NCBI GenBank assembly: GCA_026706395.1
Contig: JAPOYU010000080.1
Location: forward strand, 1 to 48,547
Direction of reading: 5' to 3'
Origin: Chloroflexota bacterium
GTDB lineage: Bacteria > Chloroflexota > Anaerolineae > Aggregatilineales > Phototrophicaceae
DNA length: 48,547 nucleotides
Part shown: positions 6,800 through 14,849 of the stretch, piece after piece
Position numbering within the stretch: the stretch's first letter is position 1
Layout of the letters: every line of letters starts with the position of its first letter
Translations under genes and position numbers: made by a program
Notes under the pieces: model-generated
Told to the model about the DNA's origin: nothing
What the model saw: the letters and a program-made list of their open reading frames with translations, nothing else
Database searches by the model: none

Positions 6800-7165
6800 G
6801 TATAGGAATCTGGTGACGTCGATCTCATCAGCTGCCCGCCGTACTTGACGACATACCCCAACGGCTTCGCCAACAGATACCGATGACAATGCCTAGCGCC
6901 CATGACCGAATTCTGGCAATAGCAAAACACTACGACATCGCTCGCTTCGGCAACCTCCTCAAATAGCCGCTGATTCTGCCTTATAACATTTCTGCAACAG
7001 CAACAGATACTGTGCTGTATACTCCGCCCAGCTGATCTCGCCACGCTTGCACGCCATCACCATATCCCACGTCGGTGCGAAAATTTTACCTTTTCCGACC
7101 TTCGCCCCTCGGCGTCGTAACGCATCCGTAGACCAGATCCCGTCTTGACGACAAATTCTTTCGAC
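6800..7165 (-). pseudogene. DUF488-like protein, frameshifted
   Basis: On the minus strand one frame (about 7165-6960) reads WSTDALRRRG, then KIFAPTWDMVMACKRGEISW and AEYTAQYLLLLQKCYK. A second frame (about 6985-6800) continues RLFEEVAEASDVVVFCYCQN, then CHRYLLA and LGYVVKYGGQL. Together these give the order seen in DUF488-family proteins: APTWxxV, GxISWxEYTxxYL, a VxxCYC strand, then CHRxLL. A frameshift near 6960-6985 breaks it, and the CHRYLLA helix seems to lack about seven residues compared with the fragment at 46150-46235. Not functional. Confidence 0.6.
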
Positions 7166-7284
7166 ATGACAACTGTAGCGGCCCCGAAAACCTGGACACA
7201 TAGTGGCGAGAGTATACTTGGGTGTCAGCTGGGGGGTAATCGCCATGGGAAAGCCGCACAAGCACAGCCCGGTGTTCAAAACCT
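7166..7284 (+). mobile_element. Remnant of the left end of an IS3-family element
   Basis: The stretch TGTAGCGGCCCCGAAAACC then TGGACAC near 7168 resembles the terminal inverted repeat of IS3-type elements. About 70 bases on, an ATG at 7243 opens MGKPHKHSPVFKT followed by a stop, which matches the first residues of IS3-family OrfA transposases (K.HSPEFK). Everything after that is missing. The fragment cuts into the 5' end of the DUF488-like pseudogene, so insertion and deletion at this spot may explain its loss. From here to 7501 I see nothing recognisable. Confidence 0.45.
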
Positions 7285-7501
7285 AGTTGATGTTGAAGAT
7301 AGCGCCTGGTCGTTCCAGATATGCTTAAGCGTGGCGATGCTCATTTTCGCTACGCTTTTCTACTGGTGATTGGCGGCAATTAGATACCAATATGGTAACG
7401 GTCGCATTGTCTGTGCCGAAGCGCGAGCGCTGTGAATCACCAGATTATGAATTACAATAACAGCCAATACGCTGCTACAGATCAAGCCTGACTGGAAACA
7501 T

Positions 7502-7693
7502 ATGATCATCGAGACGATACGTATCCGGGGCGATGTACGACTGAAACGAGAGCAGATTATGGCGCTCGCGCGACAGCATCGCGTCCGTCGAGTGGCCGTG
7601 TTCGAGTCGCTGATGCGTGGGGAATTTGGCTCCGAGAGCGATATCGACTTCCTTAAGGATGGGATCGGAGAATGGTGCGCTGAAATGCCATAG
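7502..7693 (+). pseudogene. MntA-like nucleotidyltransferase, truncated and with a broken GS motif
   Basis: This 63-codon frame reads REQIMALARQHRVRRVAVF, then ESLMRGEFGSESDIDFL. That is the minimal nucleotidyltransferase pattern GSxxRGE(x)nSDxD, except that the first Gly is Glu and the protein ends 12 residues after the Asp pair, whereas relatives have about 100 residues. These proteins usually act as the antitoxin half of HEPN/MNT toxin-antitoxin pairs; no HEPN gene is visible next to it. Probably an inactive remnant. Confidence 0.55.
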
Positions 7694-7741
7694 CAACTCA
7701 AGGAGCGTGCATCGACTCAATGCGGGGAATAGGAGGAAAAC

Positions 7742-7756
7742 ATGCCAGACAATTAG
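7742..7756 (+). other. Four-codon mini-ORF with a strong ribosome-binding site
   Basis: AGGAGGAAAA at 7731-7740 precedes ATG CCA GAC AAT TAG (MPDN). It lies 54 bases before the sugar-binding protein gene. It is either a leader peptide or the 5' stump of a deleted gene. Only the strong ribosome-binding site supports it. Confidence 0.3.
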
Positions 7757-7809
7757 AGAAATCCTAACTGACTAACTGTGTATCTTGATGACAAGAAAGG
7801 ACAAAGGAA

Positions 7810-9084
7810 ATGAACCGCTTGACCAGAATTCTCCTGTTGGCAACCACTGCAATACTGTTGAGTTCCTCTCTTGGAACGGCAGTCGCGCAGGACGAAGAAG
7901 TTACGCTTGATCTGTGGATGTTTCTGGACGGCACTGGCTTTTTGCCCTCGGTGGTCGAGGCTTTCGAAGCCGCGCATCCGAACATCAAGGTCCAGATTAC
8001 CGATGTGCCGGAAGGTGAATATGTCACCAAAGTAGACACGGCCTTCCTCGCCGGGCAGCCGCCGGATATCGCTTTCCCCTATGTCATCCGCTGGATCAGG
8101 GCTGGATTGGTCGCGCCGATTGACGAGGTCTTGGAGTCTGCGGGCGTTGATATCGAAGATTACAACGCCGGCGCGGTGTCGAGAAATTGCATGCTGGACG
8201 GGCGGGTATACTGCCTGGGCACTTTCACGGCGGGATACAATATATTCTACAACAAGGATGTCTTTGATGCCGCTGGCCTGCCGCATCTCTCGTCGACGGA
8301 GCCGATCACGATTGACGAATATGCCGATCTCGTCGCCCAGCTTTCGATGTACAGCGATGATATGTCGGAGCGTGTTTGGGGCGGGACGCTGCCTATGCCC
8401 TGGTGGACGGATGCCGCCAATTACTTCAGCGATGATGGCCGCAGCGTTATGGGCTATGTCAACGACGAGGCGACCGCGCACTTCTATCAGGTCGTGGCGG
8501 ATATGGCTGGCACGGATGGCATCCTGACTTCGGCTGACCTGAGCCTGGTGGGCAATTCTGCCAATGATATGTTGGCATCGGGGCAGCTGGCGATGGCTAT
8601 GGCTGACAGCCCGATAGCCCAGCCGCTGCTGGAAGCTGCCGGGGTGAATTGGGGCGCTGCGCCGCCGCCGGTGGAATCTGAGGGTGATCCGGCCTGGGTC
8701 TACACGGGTTCGGACGAGTTGATGGCGCTCAGTGGCAGCGACAATCTGAAAGAGGCGCTGCAATTCATTCTCTTCTGGGCGACGGAAGGCAACCGGCTGC
8801 GCGCCGAGGCCGGCGGGCTGCCGATGAATATGCGCATGGCGGAAGAGATGAACTGGGCGGAAGGCAGCGAGGGCCGCCAGGAATTGCTGGCAGCCATCAA
8901 TTTGGGCCGCTCGACTGTTTTCGTCCCGACTGTCTGGGGCGCTTATGGGGAGATCGCCGAGGCGATTAACAGCTTGATGATCGAAGATGGCATCCCGGCG
9001 CAAGAGGCGCTTGATGAGATCGCGCCCCTCATCCAGGATGACCTGGATCAACTCTGGGAAACCTGGGACAGTTTCGAATCCTAG
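7810..9084 (+). CDS. Sugar ABC transporter substrate-binding protein (family 1)
   Basis: The protein has 424 aa, with ATG 7810 after AAGGA. A signal peptide (MNRLTRILLLATTAILLSSS, cut near AVAQ) is followed by the family-1 solute-binding fold: VTLDLWMFLDG, FEAAHPNIKVQI and PPDIAF early, GYNIFYNKDVFDAAGL and TIDEYADLV in the middle, and a helical C-terminus. No lipobox cysteine follows the signal sequence. It should capture a sugar or oligosaccharide outside the membrane for the two permeases that follow. The GH32 enzyme downstream suggests a fructose-containing substrate. The operon has no ATPase, so it must share one. Confidence 0.9.
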   Translation: MNRLTRILLLATTAILLSSSLGTAVAQDEEVTLDLWMFLDGTGFLPSVVEAFEAAHPNIKVQITDVPEGEYVTKVDTAFLAGQPPDIAFPYVIRWIRAGLVAPIDEVLESAGVDIEDYNAGAVSRNCMLDGRVYCLGTFTAGYNIFYNKDVFDAAGLPHLSSTEPITIDEYADLVAQLSMYSDDMSERVWGGTLPMPWWTDAANYFSDDGRSVMGYVNDEATAHFYQVVADMAGTDGILTSADLSLVGNSANDMLASGQLAMAMADSPIAQPLLEAAGVNWGAAPPPVESEGDPAWVYTGSDELMALSGSDNLKEALQFILFWATEGNRLRAEAGGLPMNMRMAEEMNWAEGSEGRQELLAAINLGRSTVFVPTVWGAYGEIAEAINSLMIEDGIPAQEALDEIAPLIQDDLDQLWETWDSFES

Positions 9085-9156
9085 CAATTGCGTTGTAGAA
9101 CTGGCGCTGTGGGACATTTCCCTGTCCTGCGGCGCCAGGTTGAGAACTTCCAGATT

Positions 9157-10113
9157 ATGCAAGCGGTTAAACCATCTCTCGTTAGAGACCGGATTCAAGG
9201 TAAGCGGACGCTGGGAACGATGGAACGGCGTGAAGAACGCGTCGCCTACCTCTTCCTTTTGCCCTGGCTTATCGGCTTGGTCGTCTTCATCATCGGTCCG
9301 GTCATCGCTTCCTTGCTCATCAGTTTGACGGACTGGAACTTGCTCACGCCGCCCAACTGGGTTGGCTTGAAAAATTACGAGAAGATGTTTTCCGATCGCG
9401 ACTTTTATAACTCGCTTCGGGTGACGTTCAGGTTCGTCATCATGTCGCTGCCCATCTATACGGTGGTCAGTCTCTCTCTAGCCCTGCTGCTCAATCAACG
9501 CATACGCGGCATGTACTTCTTTCGCACTGTGCTGTTCATGCCCTCCGTCATCGCCGGCACCGCTGTCGCCGTCTTGTGGTCGATCCTGCTGAATCCCGAT
9601 GTCGGCGTGATCAATCAAGTCTTGGGGTCGATAGGCATCGCGAATCCACCCCGCTGGCTCGCCAGCCGCGACTGGGCTATTCCGGCGGTTATCCTGATGG
9701 GCCTGTGGGGCGTCGGCGGCGGGGTCATCATCTACCTGGCCGGATTACAGAATATCCCGCCCCACCTCTATGAAGCCGCAACCATTGACGGCGCAAATCC
9801 CTCACAAAAATTTCGCTTCGTGACAGTGCCTATGCTGACGCCAAGCATTTTTTTCCAACTCATCACCGGTCTGGTCGGAGCCTTTCAGGTCTTCGATGTG
9901 GCATACGTGCTGGCTGGACGAGGCGGAACTCGCGCGAGCGCGCTCCAATTCTATCTACTCAATGTTTATGAAGAAGGCTTCCAGAACGGGCGTTTTGGTT
10001 ATGCCTCGGCGCTGTCCTGGGTATTGGTCGTTATTGCGACTATTGTCATTTTGATCACGTTTCGCAGCTCCGAACGCTGGGTGTATTACGAGAGCGAGGA
10101 GGATAAATCGTAA
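9157..10113 (+). CDS. Sugar ABC transporter permease (MalF/UgpA type)
   Basis: From ATG 9157 the protein is 318 aa; the frame is open back to a TTG at 9088, and ATG 9220 (METRREE-like start, reading MERREERVAYLF) is also possible, since no start has a strong ribosome-binding site. About six membrane segments are visible, the first at LFLLPWLIGLVVFIIGPVIA. The EAA loop that contacts the ATPase reads YEAATIDGANPSQKF, then VTVPML. It pairs with the permease at 10116 to form the channel for the binding protein at 7810. Confidence 0.88.
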   Translation: MQAVKPSLVRDRIQGKRTLGTMERREERVAYLFLLPWLIGLVVFIIGPVIASLLISLTDWNLLTPPNWVGLKNYEKMFSDRDFYNSLRVTFRFVIMSLPIYTVVSLSLALLLNQRIRGMYFFRTVLFMPSVIAGTAVAVLWSILLNPDVGVINQVLGSIGIANPPRWLASRDWAIPAVILMGLWGVGGGVIIYLAGLQNIPPHLYEAATIDGANPSQKFRFVTVPMLTPSIFFQLITGLVGAFQVFDVAYVLAGRGGTRASALQFYLLNVYEEGFQNGRFGYASALSWVLVVIATIVILITFRSSERWVYYESEEDKS

Positions 10114-10115
10114 AC

Positions 10116-11027
10116 GTGCAAAGTAATCCATCTTTGAATCAGTCTCACATTTCTACTACGCGGCGGCTGCACGATGACGTCATCCCCCGCGGGCGCAAAC
10201 TCCTGCGCTTACTCGTGCTCTATGCGATTCTCATCGCCCTGTGCGGCTTTGTGCTGCTTCCGGTTTCCTGGATGCTGACCGCGGCGCTCAAGCCGGACAG
10301 CGTTCCTTTCTTTAGCATCCCGCCACACTGGTTCCCTACCGAGCACTTCGAGTGGCGGAACTTCGAAACCGCGCTGTTGGACCCGGTGCGCCCTTTCCTG
10401 CGCTTCACTCTGAATACATTGATGATTTTTGGAGGGAATGTCGTTGGCACGATTATCTCCTGTACGCTGGTGGCTTACGCCTTCGCCCGGCTGCGCTTTC
10501 GCGGCAGCGGATTTCTGTTTAACGTCTTGATTGTCACCATGCTTATTCCTTGGCAATCACAGATGATTCCGCAGTTTTTGCTCTTCCTTGAATTAGGCTG
10601 GTACGGGACTTATCTGCCCTTGATCGTGCCGTCTTTTGCCGGCAACGCCTTCTTCATATTTCTCATACGTCAATACATGCGCACTTTCCCGCGTGACCTG
10701 GACGAAGCGGCGAAGATCGATGGCTGCAGTTATTTTGGCATCTTTCGATTCATCATTTTGCCTTTGTGCCGTCCGGTGCTGGCAGTGGTCGTAGTCTTCA
10801 TGTTCCTCAGTTCCTGGGGCGATTTGTTGGGGCCGCTCATTTACCTCAACAACACGAATCAGTTCACCATCGCCATCGGCCTGGCGAACTTCGCCACGCG
10901 TTACAGTCCCAACACTAATCTGCTGATGGCGGCCAACCTTGTTATGATGATTCCGCCTATCCTGGTCTTCTTCTTCGCCCAGGAGCAGCTCATCGGCGGC
11001 ATAGCTTCTGTCGGCTTAAAAGGTTAA
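10116..11027 (+). CDS. Sugar ABC transporter permease (MalG/UgpE type)
   Basis: GTG 10116 lies two bases after the stop of the previous permease; GAGGAGG about 14 bases upstream may serve it. The protein has 303 aa with about six membrane segments (LLVLYAILIALCGFVLLPVS first). The EAA loop reads LDEAAKIDGCSYFGI, then FIILPLCRPVL. It is the second half of the inner-membrane channel of this importer. The C-terminus QLIGGIASVGLKG is typical of the family. Confidence 0.9.
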   Translation: MQSNPSLNQSHISTTRRLHDDVIPRGRKLLRLLVLYAILIALCGFVLLPVSWMLTAALKPDSVPFFSIPPHWFPTEHFEWRNFETALLDPVRPFLRFTLNTLMIFGGNVVGTIISCTLVAYAFARLRFRGSGFLFNVLIVTMLIPWQSQMIPQFLLFLELGWYGTYLPLIVPSFAGNAFFIFLIRQYMRTFPRDLDEAAKIDGCSYFGIFRFIILPLCRPVLAVVVVFMFLSSWGDLLGPLIYLNNTNQFTIAIGLANFATRYSPNTNLLMAANLVMMIPPILVFFFAQEQLIGGIASVGLKG

Positions 11028-11111
11028 GGGAACCCCTAGAATTGCGTCCTTACTGATGGAAGCGTCACTGTCATTTCCTGAAGACTATATCTAGGACATG
11101 GAAGACTCGTA

Positions 11112-12542
11112 ATGACGACAACTAATCACGATTTTGCCAAGCAACGTCGCAACCTGGCGCAGGATTTCCATCGGCCTATCTACCATTTTATTGGGCCCGC
11201 GAGTTGGATGAACGACCCCAACGGCGTGATCCAATGGGGCGGAAAATATCACCTATTTTACCAATATCATCCTGAGAGTCCTCGCTTTGGTCTCGCTTAT
11301 TGGGGGCATGCGGTGAGCGAGGACGCGATTCACTGGGTGGACTTGCCGGTTGCGCTCTCCCCCACCCCAGGGGGACCTGATGCGACGGGCTGCTGGTCCG
11401 GCTGTGTGGCCGACAACGATGGTCTGCCGACGGCCGTTTATACCGGTGTTGGACCCAAGGGTTATGGTCAGCAATCGCAGTGTATCGCCACCAGTCAGGA
11501 TGACTTGCTTAGTTGGGAGAAATACAGCGGCAACCCGATCTTGAGCGAAATCCCGGCCATAGCCAATCAGTCCACCGATTTGCGTGACCCGATGATATGG
11601 CGTGAAGGCGATACTTGGTATATGCTGCTGGCTTCGCGCATCAAGCCAGTCGGCGGTTCGGTTTTTCTATATCGTTCGGCTGACCTGATCCGGTGGGAAT
11701 TCCTGCATCCTCTATTGACTGGCAGCTATGCTAAAGACGGCTGCGTCTGGGAATGTCCCAGCTTTTTCCCCTTGGGTGACAAGTGGGTGCTGATCGTGGC
11801 CGGTAAGGGCCGCAAAATTCCCTTCACCGTCTTCTATTTCATTGGCGACTATGTTGATCAAGAGTTTAGGCCGGAGACCAGCGGAATCCTGGATCACGCT
11901 TACTTTTACGCGCCATTCACGATGGAAGACGCGCAGGGCCGCCGCTTGCTCTGGGGATGGCTGCGCGAAGGCCGCAGCGAAGAGGCGCATGTCGCCGCTG
12001 GCTGGGCCGGATGCCACTCTATCCCGCGTGAACTGAGCCTGCGCAATGGACAGCTCCACATGGTCCCCGTGCCCGAGCTAGAGCAACTTCGCGACAGCCC
12101 GACGGTGATCAACGATATCCGTCTTACCGGCGGCGACCACATGCTTGAGATCGGGGGCGCTTATCTGGATATAGAGGTTGAATTCGATGCGGAAGGCACG
12201 GTTGGTCTGGCCGTCGCCTGTGCCTCTGATGGGGGAGAAGAAACGCGCGTCAGCTACAATCCGGACAATCAGCTGCTGAGCGTGAACCGTGAGCGATCCG
12301 GTTTGGATCAAGAAAACGAAACGTTCTCCAACGAAGCGCCGCACGAACTCGCGCCCGGAGAAAGTTTGCAGCTGCGCATCTTGCTTGACGGCTCGGTATT
12401 GGAGATCATCGCAAATGGCAGGACAAGCATCTGCAGCCGCATCTATCCGTCGCGAGCCGACAGCCAGGGTCTGCGCCTTTTCGGGAGAGGTCAGGTCAGG
12501 ACATTGTCAGTCTGGCAAATGCGCTCAATTTGGCCGCAATGA
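11112..12542 (+). CDS. GH32 beta-fructosidase (invertase/levanase type)
   Basis: The protein has 476 aa and no signal peptide, so it acts in the cytoplasm. The three GH32 active-site motifs are present: WMNDPNG at 32-38 (Asp35 the nucleophile), RDP at 158-160 (transition-state stabiliser) and ECP at 214-216 (Glu214 the acid/base). The five-bladed catalytic domain runs to about residue 320, followed by the beta-sandwich seen in this family. It hydrolyses terminal beta-fructose from sucrose or fructo-oligosaccharides; the exact substrate cannot be read from sequence. It is the last gene of the importer operon, 84 bases after the permease, with GGAAG before the ATG. It ends six bases from the convergent gene on the other strand, and I see no terminator between them. 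Confidence 0.9.
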   Translation: MTTTNHDFAKQRRNLAQDFHRPIYHFIGPASWMNDPNGVIQWGGKYHLFYQYHPESPRFGLAYWGHAVSEDAIHWVDLPVALSPTPGGPDATGCWSGCVADNDGLPTAVYTGVGPKGYGQQSQCIATSQDDLLSWEKYSGNPILSEIPAIANQSTDLRDPMIWREGDTWYMLLASRIKPVGGSVFLYRSADLIRWEFLHPLLTGSYAKDGCVWECPSFFPLGDKWVLIVAGKGRKIPFTVFYFIGDYVDQEFRPETSGILDHAYFYAPFTMEDAQGRRLLWGWLREGRSEEAHVAAGWAGCHSIPRELSLRNGQLHMVPVPELEQLRDSPTVINDIRLTGGDHMLEIGGAYLDIEVEFDAEGTVGLAVACASDGGEETRVSYNPDNQLLSVNRERSGLDQENETFSNEAPHELAPGESLQLRILLDGSVLEIIANGRTSICSRIYPSRADSQGLRLFGRGQVRTLSVWQMRSIWPQ

Positions 12543-12548
12543 TGCCCA

Positions 12549-14708
12549 TTAGAGGGGCCTGACAGAAACGTCATCATAGTAGATGCAACCTACCTCCGCA
12601 ATCAGGGCAATACCGCCGCTGGTCAAGGCATCCTCCGGGTCATGTGTTTCAAGCACCTGCTCACCATTGACGAAGGCGGTCAGCTTGTCCCCTTCGACCT
12701 TCAATGTGAGATCGTAATCCCGCTCGACGGACCAGCCTGAGTCGGTCTCGGCCAGGACGGTTTCACCATCCAGGACGCGAACGATGCGAGTCTTGTCTTG
12801 ATCCAGCAGCAGCGCATAATATCGCTGCAAGCCCTGCACGCGCACGGCGATCCCCCCGGCTTCACAGACTCGCGGCATGGCCGTGGCTGCAAATTGATAA
12901 TCGATCCAGTCGCGTGTCCCCTGTATCAGCAGACCGCGGCCTTCATTCTGTATCAGCCGGTAGGCCTGTGTCCAGTAGTCCCAGGAATCGAAACGCTCGC
13001 TGGAATCCAGCGCGTAAATCCAAGCCTTCTTCCAAAACTTCGGTCGCACCCGTTTCTCACGTCCAACTTCGCTGAGGATGGGCCGGTTCAGCTGCATATT
13101 GGGCGCGCCGTCCCATGTGAGCCAATCCAGGTAGACGCTGCCGCTGGCGCCATTCTCACCGATAATCTCGATTCCGATGCAGGCGATTGGCTGGTTGCCG
13201 GTCTCCGGCACGCGCCAAGACAACTCGACTTCCGCGCCGGGCGCAAGCTGGACCCCCTCACCCTCGATGATCTCCAGCGCATCATCTTCGTTGTAATGCC
13301 GCGCGTAGAGCCGCAGCGTCACCGGTTCAGCATTGGCTGCGTCCGCCACGAGGCGTGCTCGGACCACCTGCCCCGGATACAGGGTTGGCGACGCGAGTAA
13401 GCGGTAACCTCGCTCGTCAAAATAATCGGCAATTTCCTTCGAAGGGATAAAGGTGAGCGCAGCTACTCTGGCGACCCGCCCCTTCGCCAGCCGGTGATAG
13501 CGAATCGCCAGTGAGCGGTCGCCGTTTTCGCTGTGTCCCGGCACATTTTCGATGGTCACAGTATTTTTGGATTCAGGCCCGGTTTCAGACTCAAAACCTT
13601 GTACCGATCCTGGCAGGCTGAAATGGTATCGCGCCCGGTTTTTCGGGCTAAGCGGCGCCAATCCCCCCATCCCCCGCGCGATATTGACCAGTTTGTAAGT
13701 TTCGCCGACCGCATCGCTGATAGCGCTGCCACCGTCCGCCGTTGGCAGATACAGGCGATCCGCTACGGGACCCCGCCAGTCTGGTCCGGCGTCAATCCCC
13801 GCAAGGCCGTTCTTAATGCCCATAATGCAGCCAACATTGCCGGAGTTGCAGTCCGTGTCAAAACCAGACGTATTGACGACCATCATCGATTTCTGAAAGT
13901 CGTCGTCGCCATAGAGCAGCGCCAGAATTATCCGCGCATGGTTCGGCACGATATGGCAATTGCCTGGATAACGATCACGGCTATATTCGCGGTCGATCTG
14001 CCCCAGCGTCTTATGCCAGTCCGGCTGCTGAGCGTGCCAGTTTCGCACCTTCTCAATCATTCGGTAGGTGATCGAATCGGAGGGGATCAAGGACGCGGCG
14101 GTGTCGATCAGCCTATTGATGTCCGATTCGACAAAGGCCTGAGCTTCTAACGCGGCGACCACCTGCGCGCCATAGATGGCTTCGCCGTCGTGGCTAACGC
14201 TGGCGGCCCGCCGCGCCAGATCAGCCGCCAGCGCGGGGTCGCCGGGCGCGATCATGCCCCAGCCATCAATGAAGATCTGCGATCCAATCTGCTCGGCCAT
14301 GATCGGACCGTTGAGTTCAATCGAGCCGCTGCGCGGAGGCGGAATGCCACTTTTCAGCCGGAGATAGGCGGTGTGTTCGGTTACATCGCCGATACCGCCC
14401 CACCATAATATGGTCTTGCCTTCGACGATGTAATTGAGCCAGGTCTGGCCGATCTGCACAGCGGTCAGATCCGGGCTGTTGCCGTAGTCCGGCATGGCGC
14501 GCACAAAAGTGAAGGTACCGGAGAGATCGTCATCGGTCACGATCAAGGGTACGTCAAGGGCCTCATGCACGTAGTAGTTGATTTCGCCAAAACGCTCCAT
14601 GATCATCTCATAGGACCAGCCTTCAATCGGGCGCCCCAGGTAGACGGCAATTATCTTGCCGAGCACCCCAGCATAAACTCGTTCGACATAATCGGACGGA
14701 AATGTCAT
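12549..14708 (-). CDS. ADP-ribosylglycohydrolase-family protein with a C-terminal sugar-binding-like domain
   Basis: The protein has 719 aa; ATG 14708 follows GGAGC. Residues 1-350 are the all-helical ADP-ribosylglycohydrolase fold: GRPIEGW at 25-31, TDDDLS at 58-63 in place of the usual TDDT metal site, HDGEAIYGA near 173-181, and GFDTDCNSGNVGC at 282-294, the Mg-binding GxDTDxN motif. The middle is beta-rich. Residues about 570-719 look like a concanavalin/LamG-type sandwich (WDYWTQAYRLIQN, VRVQGLQRYYALLL). There is no signal peptide. In sugar and nucleoside clusters, members of this family cleave N- or O-glycosidic bonds other than ADP-ribose, so I would not call the substrate. It lies last in the minus-strand cluster, 141 bases after the amidohydrolase gene. 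Confidence 0.8.
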   Translation of the reverse strand: MTFPSDYVERVYAGVLGKIIAVYLGRPIEGWSYEMIMERFGEINYYVHEALDVPLIVTDDDLSGTFTFVRAMPDYGNSPDLTAVQIGQTWLNYIVEGKTILWWGGIGDVTEHTAYLRLKSGIPPPRSGSIELNGPIMAEQIGSQIFIDGWGMIAPGDPALAADLARRAASVSHDGEAIYGAQVVAALEAQAFVESDINRLIDTAASLIPSDSITYRMIEKVRNWHAQQPDWHKTLGQIDREYSRDRYPGNCHIVPNHARIILALLYGDDDFQKSMMVVNTSGFDTDCNSGNVGCIMGIKNGLAGIDAGPDWRGPVADRLYLPTADGGSAISDAVGETYKLVNIARGMGGLAPLSPKNRARYHFSLPGSVQGFESETGPESKNTVTIENVPGHSENGDRSLAIRYHRLAKGRVARVAALTFIPSKEIADYFDERGYRLLASPTLYPGQVVRARLVADAANAEPVTLRLYARHYNEDDALEIIEGEGVQLAPGAEVELSWRVPETGNQPIACIGIEIIGENGASGSVYLDWLTWDGAPNMQLNRPILSEVGREKRVRPKFWKKAWIYALDSSERFDSWDYWTQAYRLIQNEGRGLLIQGTRDWIDYQFAATAMPRVCEAGGIAVRVQGLQRYYALLLDQDKTRIVRVLDGETVLAETDSGWSVERDYDLTLKVEGDKLTAFVNGEQVLETHDPEDALTSGGIALIAEVGCIYYDDVSVRPL

Positions 14709-14849
14709 AGTTGAAGCTCCATTGAGATTAGATGAGCGATCTGCGCTTTTCAGGCGACGCCGCTTAAATCTGCAAAGCAGTACAAAATTGCCTTACTATG
14801 AGGATCAAGCGGCATCGTCCGAATCGATAAATACCGCCGAGCGCAGCCG

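Noticed and set aside
7753..9198. A 481-codon open frame antisense to the sugar-binding protein gene
   Set aside because: Its translation is low in recognisable motifs and rich in Arg/His, as expected for the shadow of a GC-rich gene; the plus strand encodes a complete binding protein with signal peptide.
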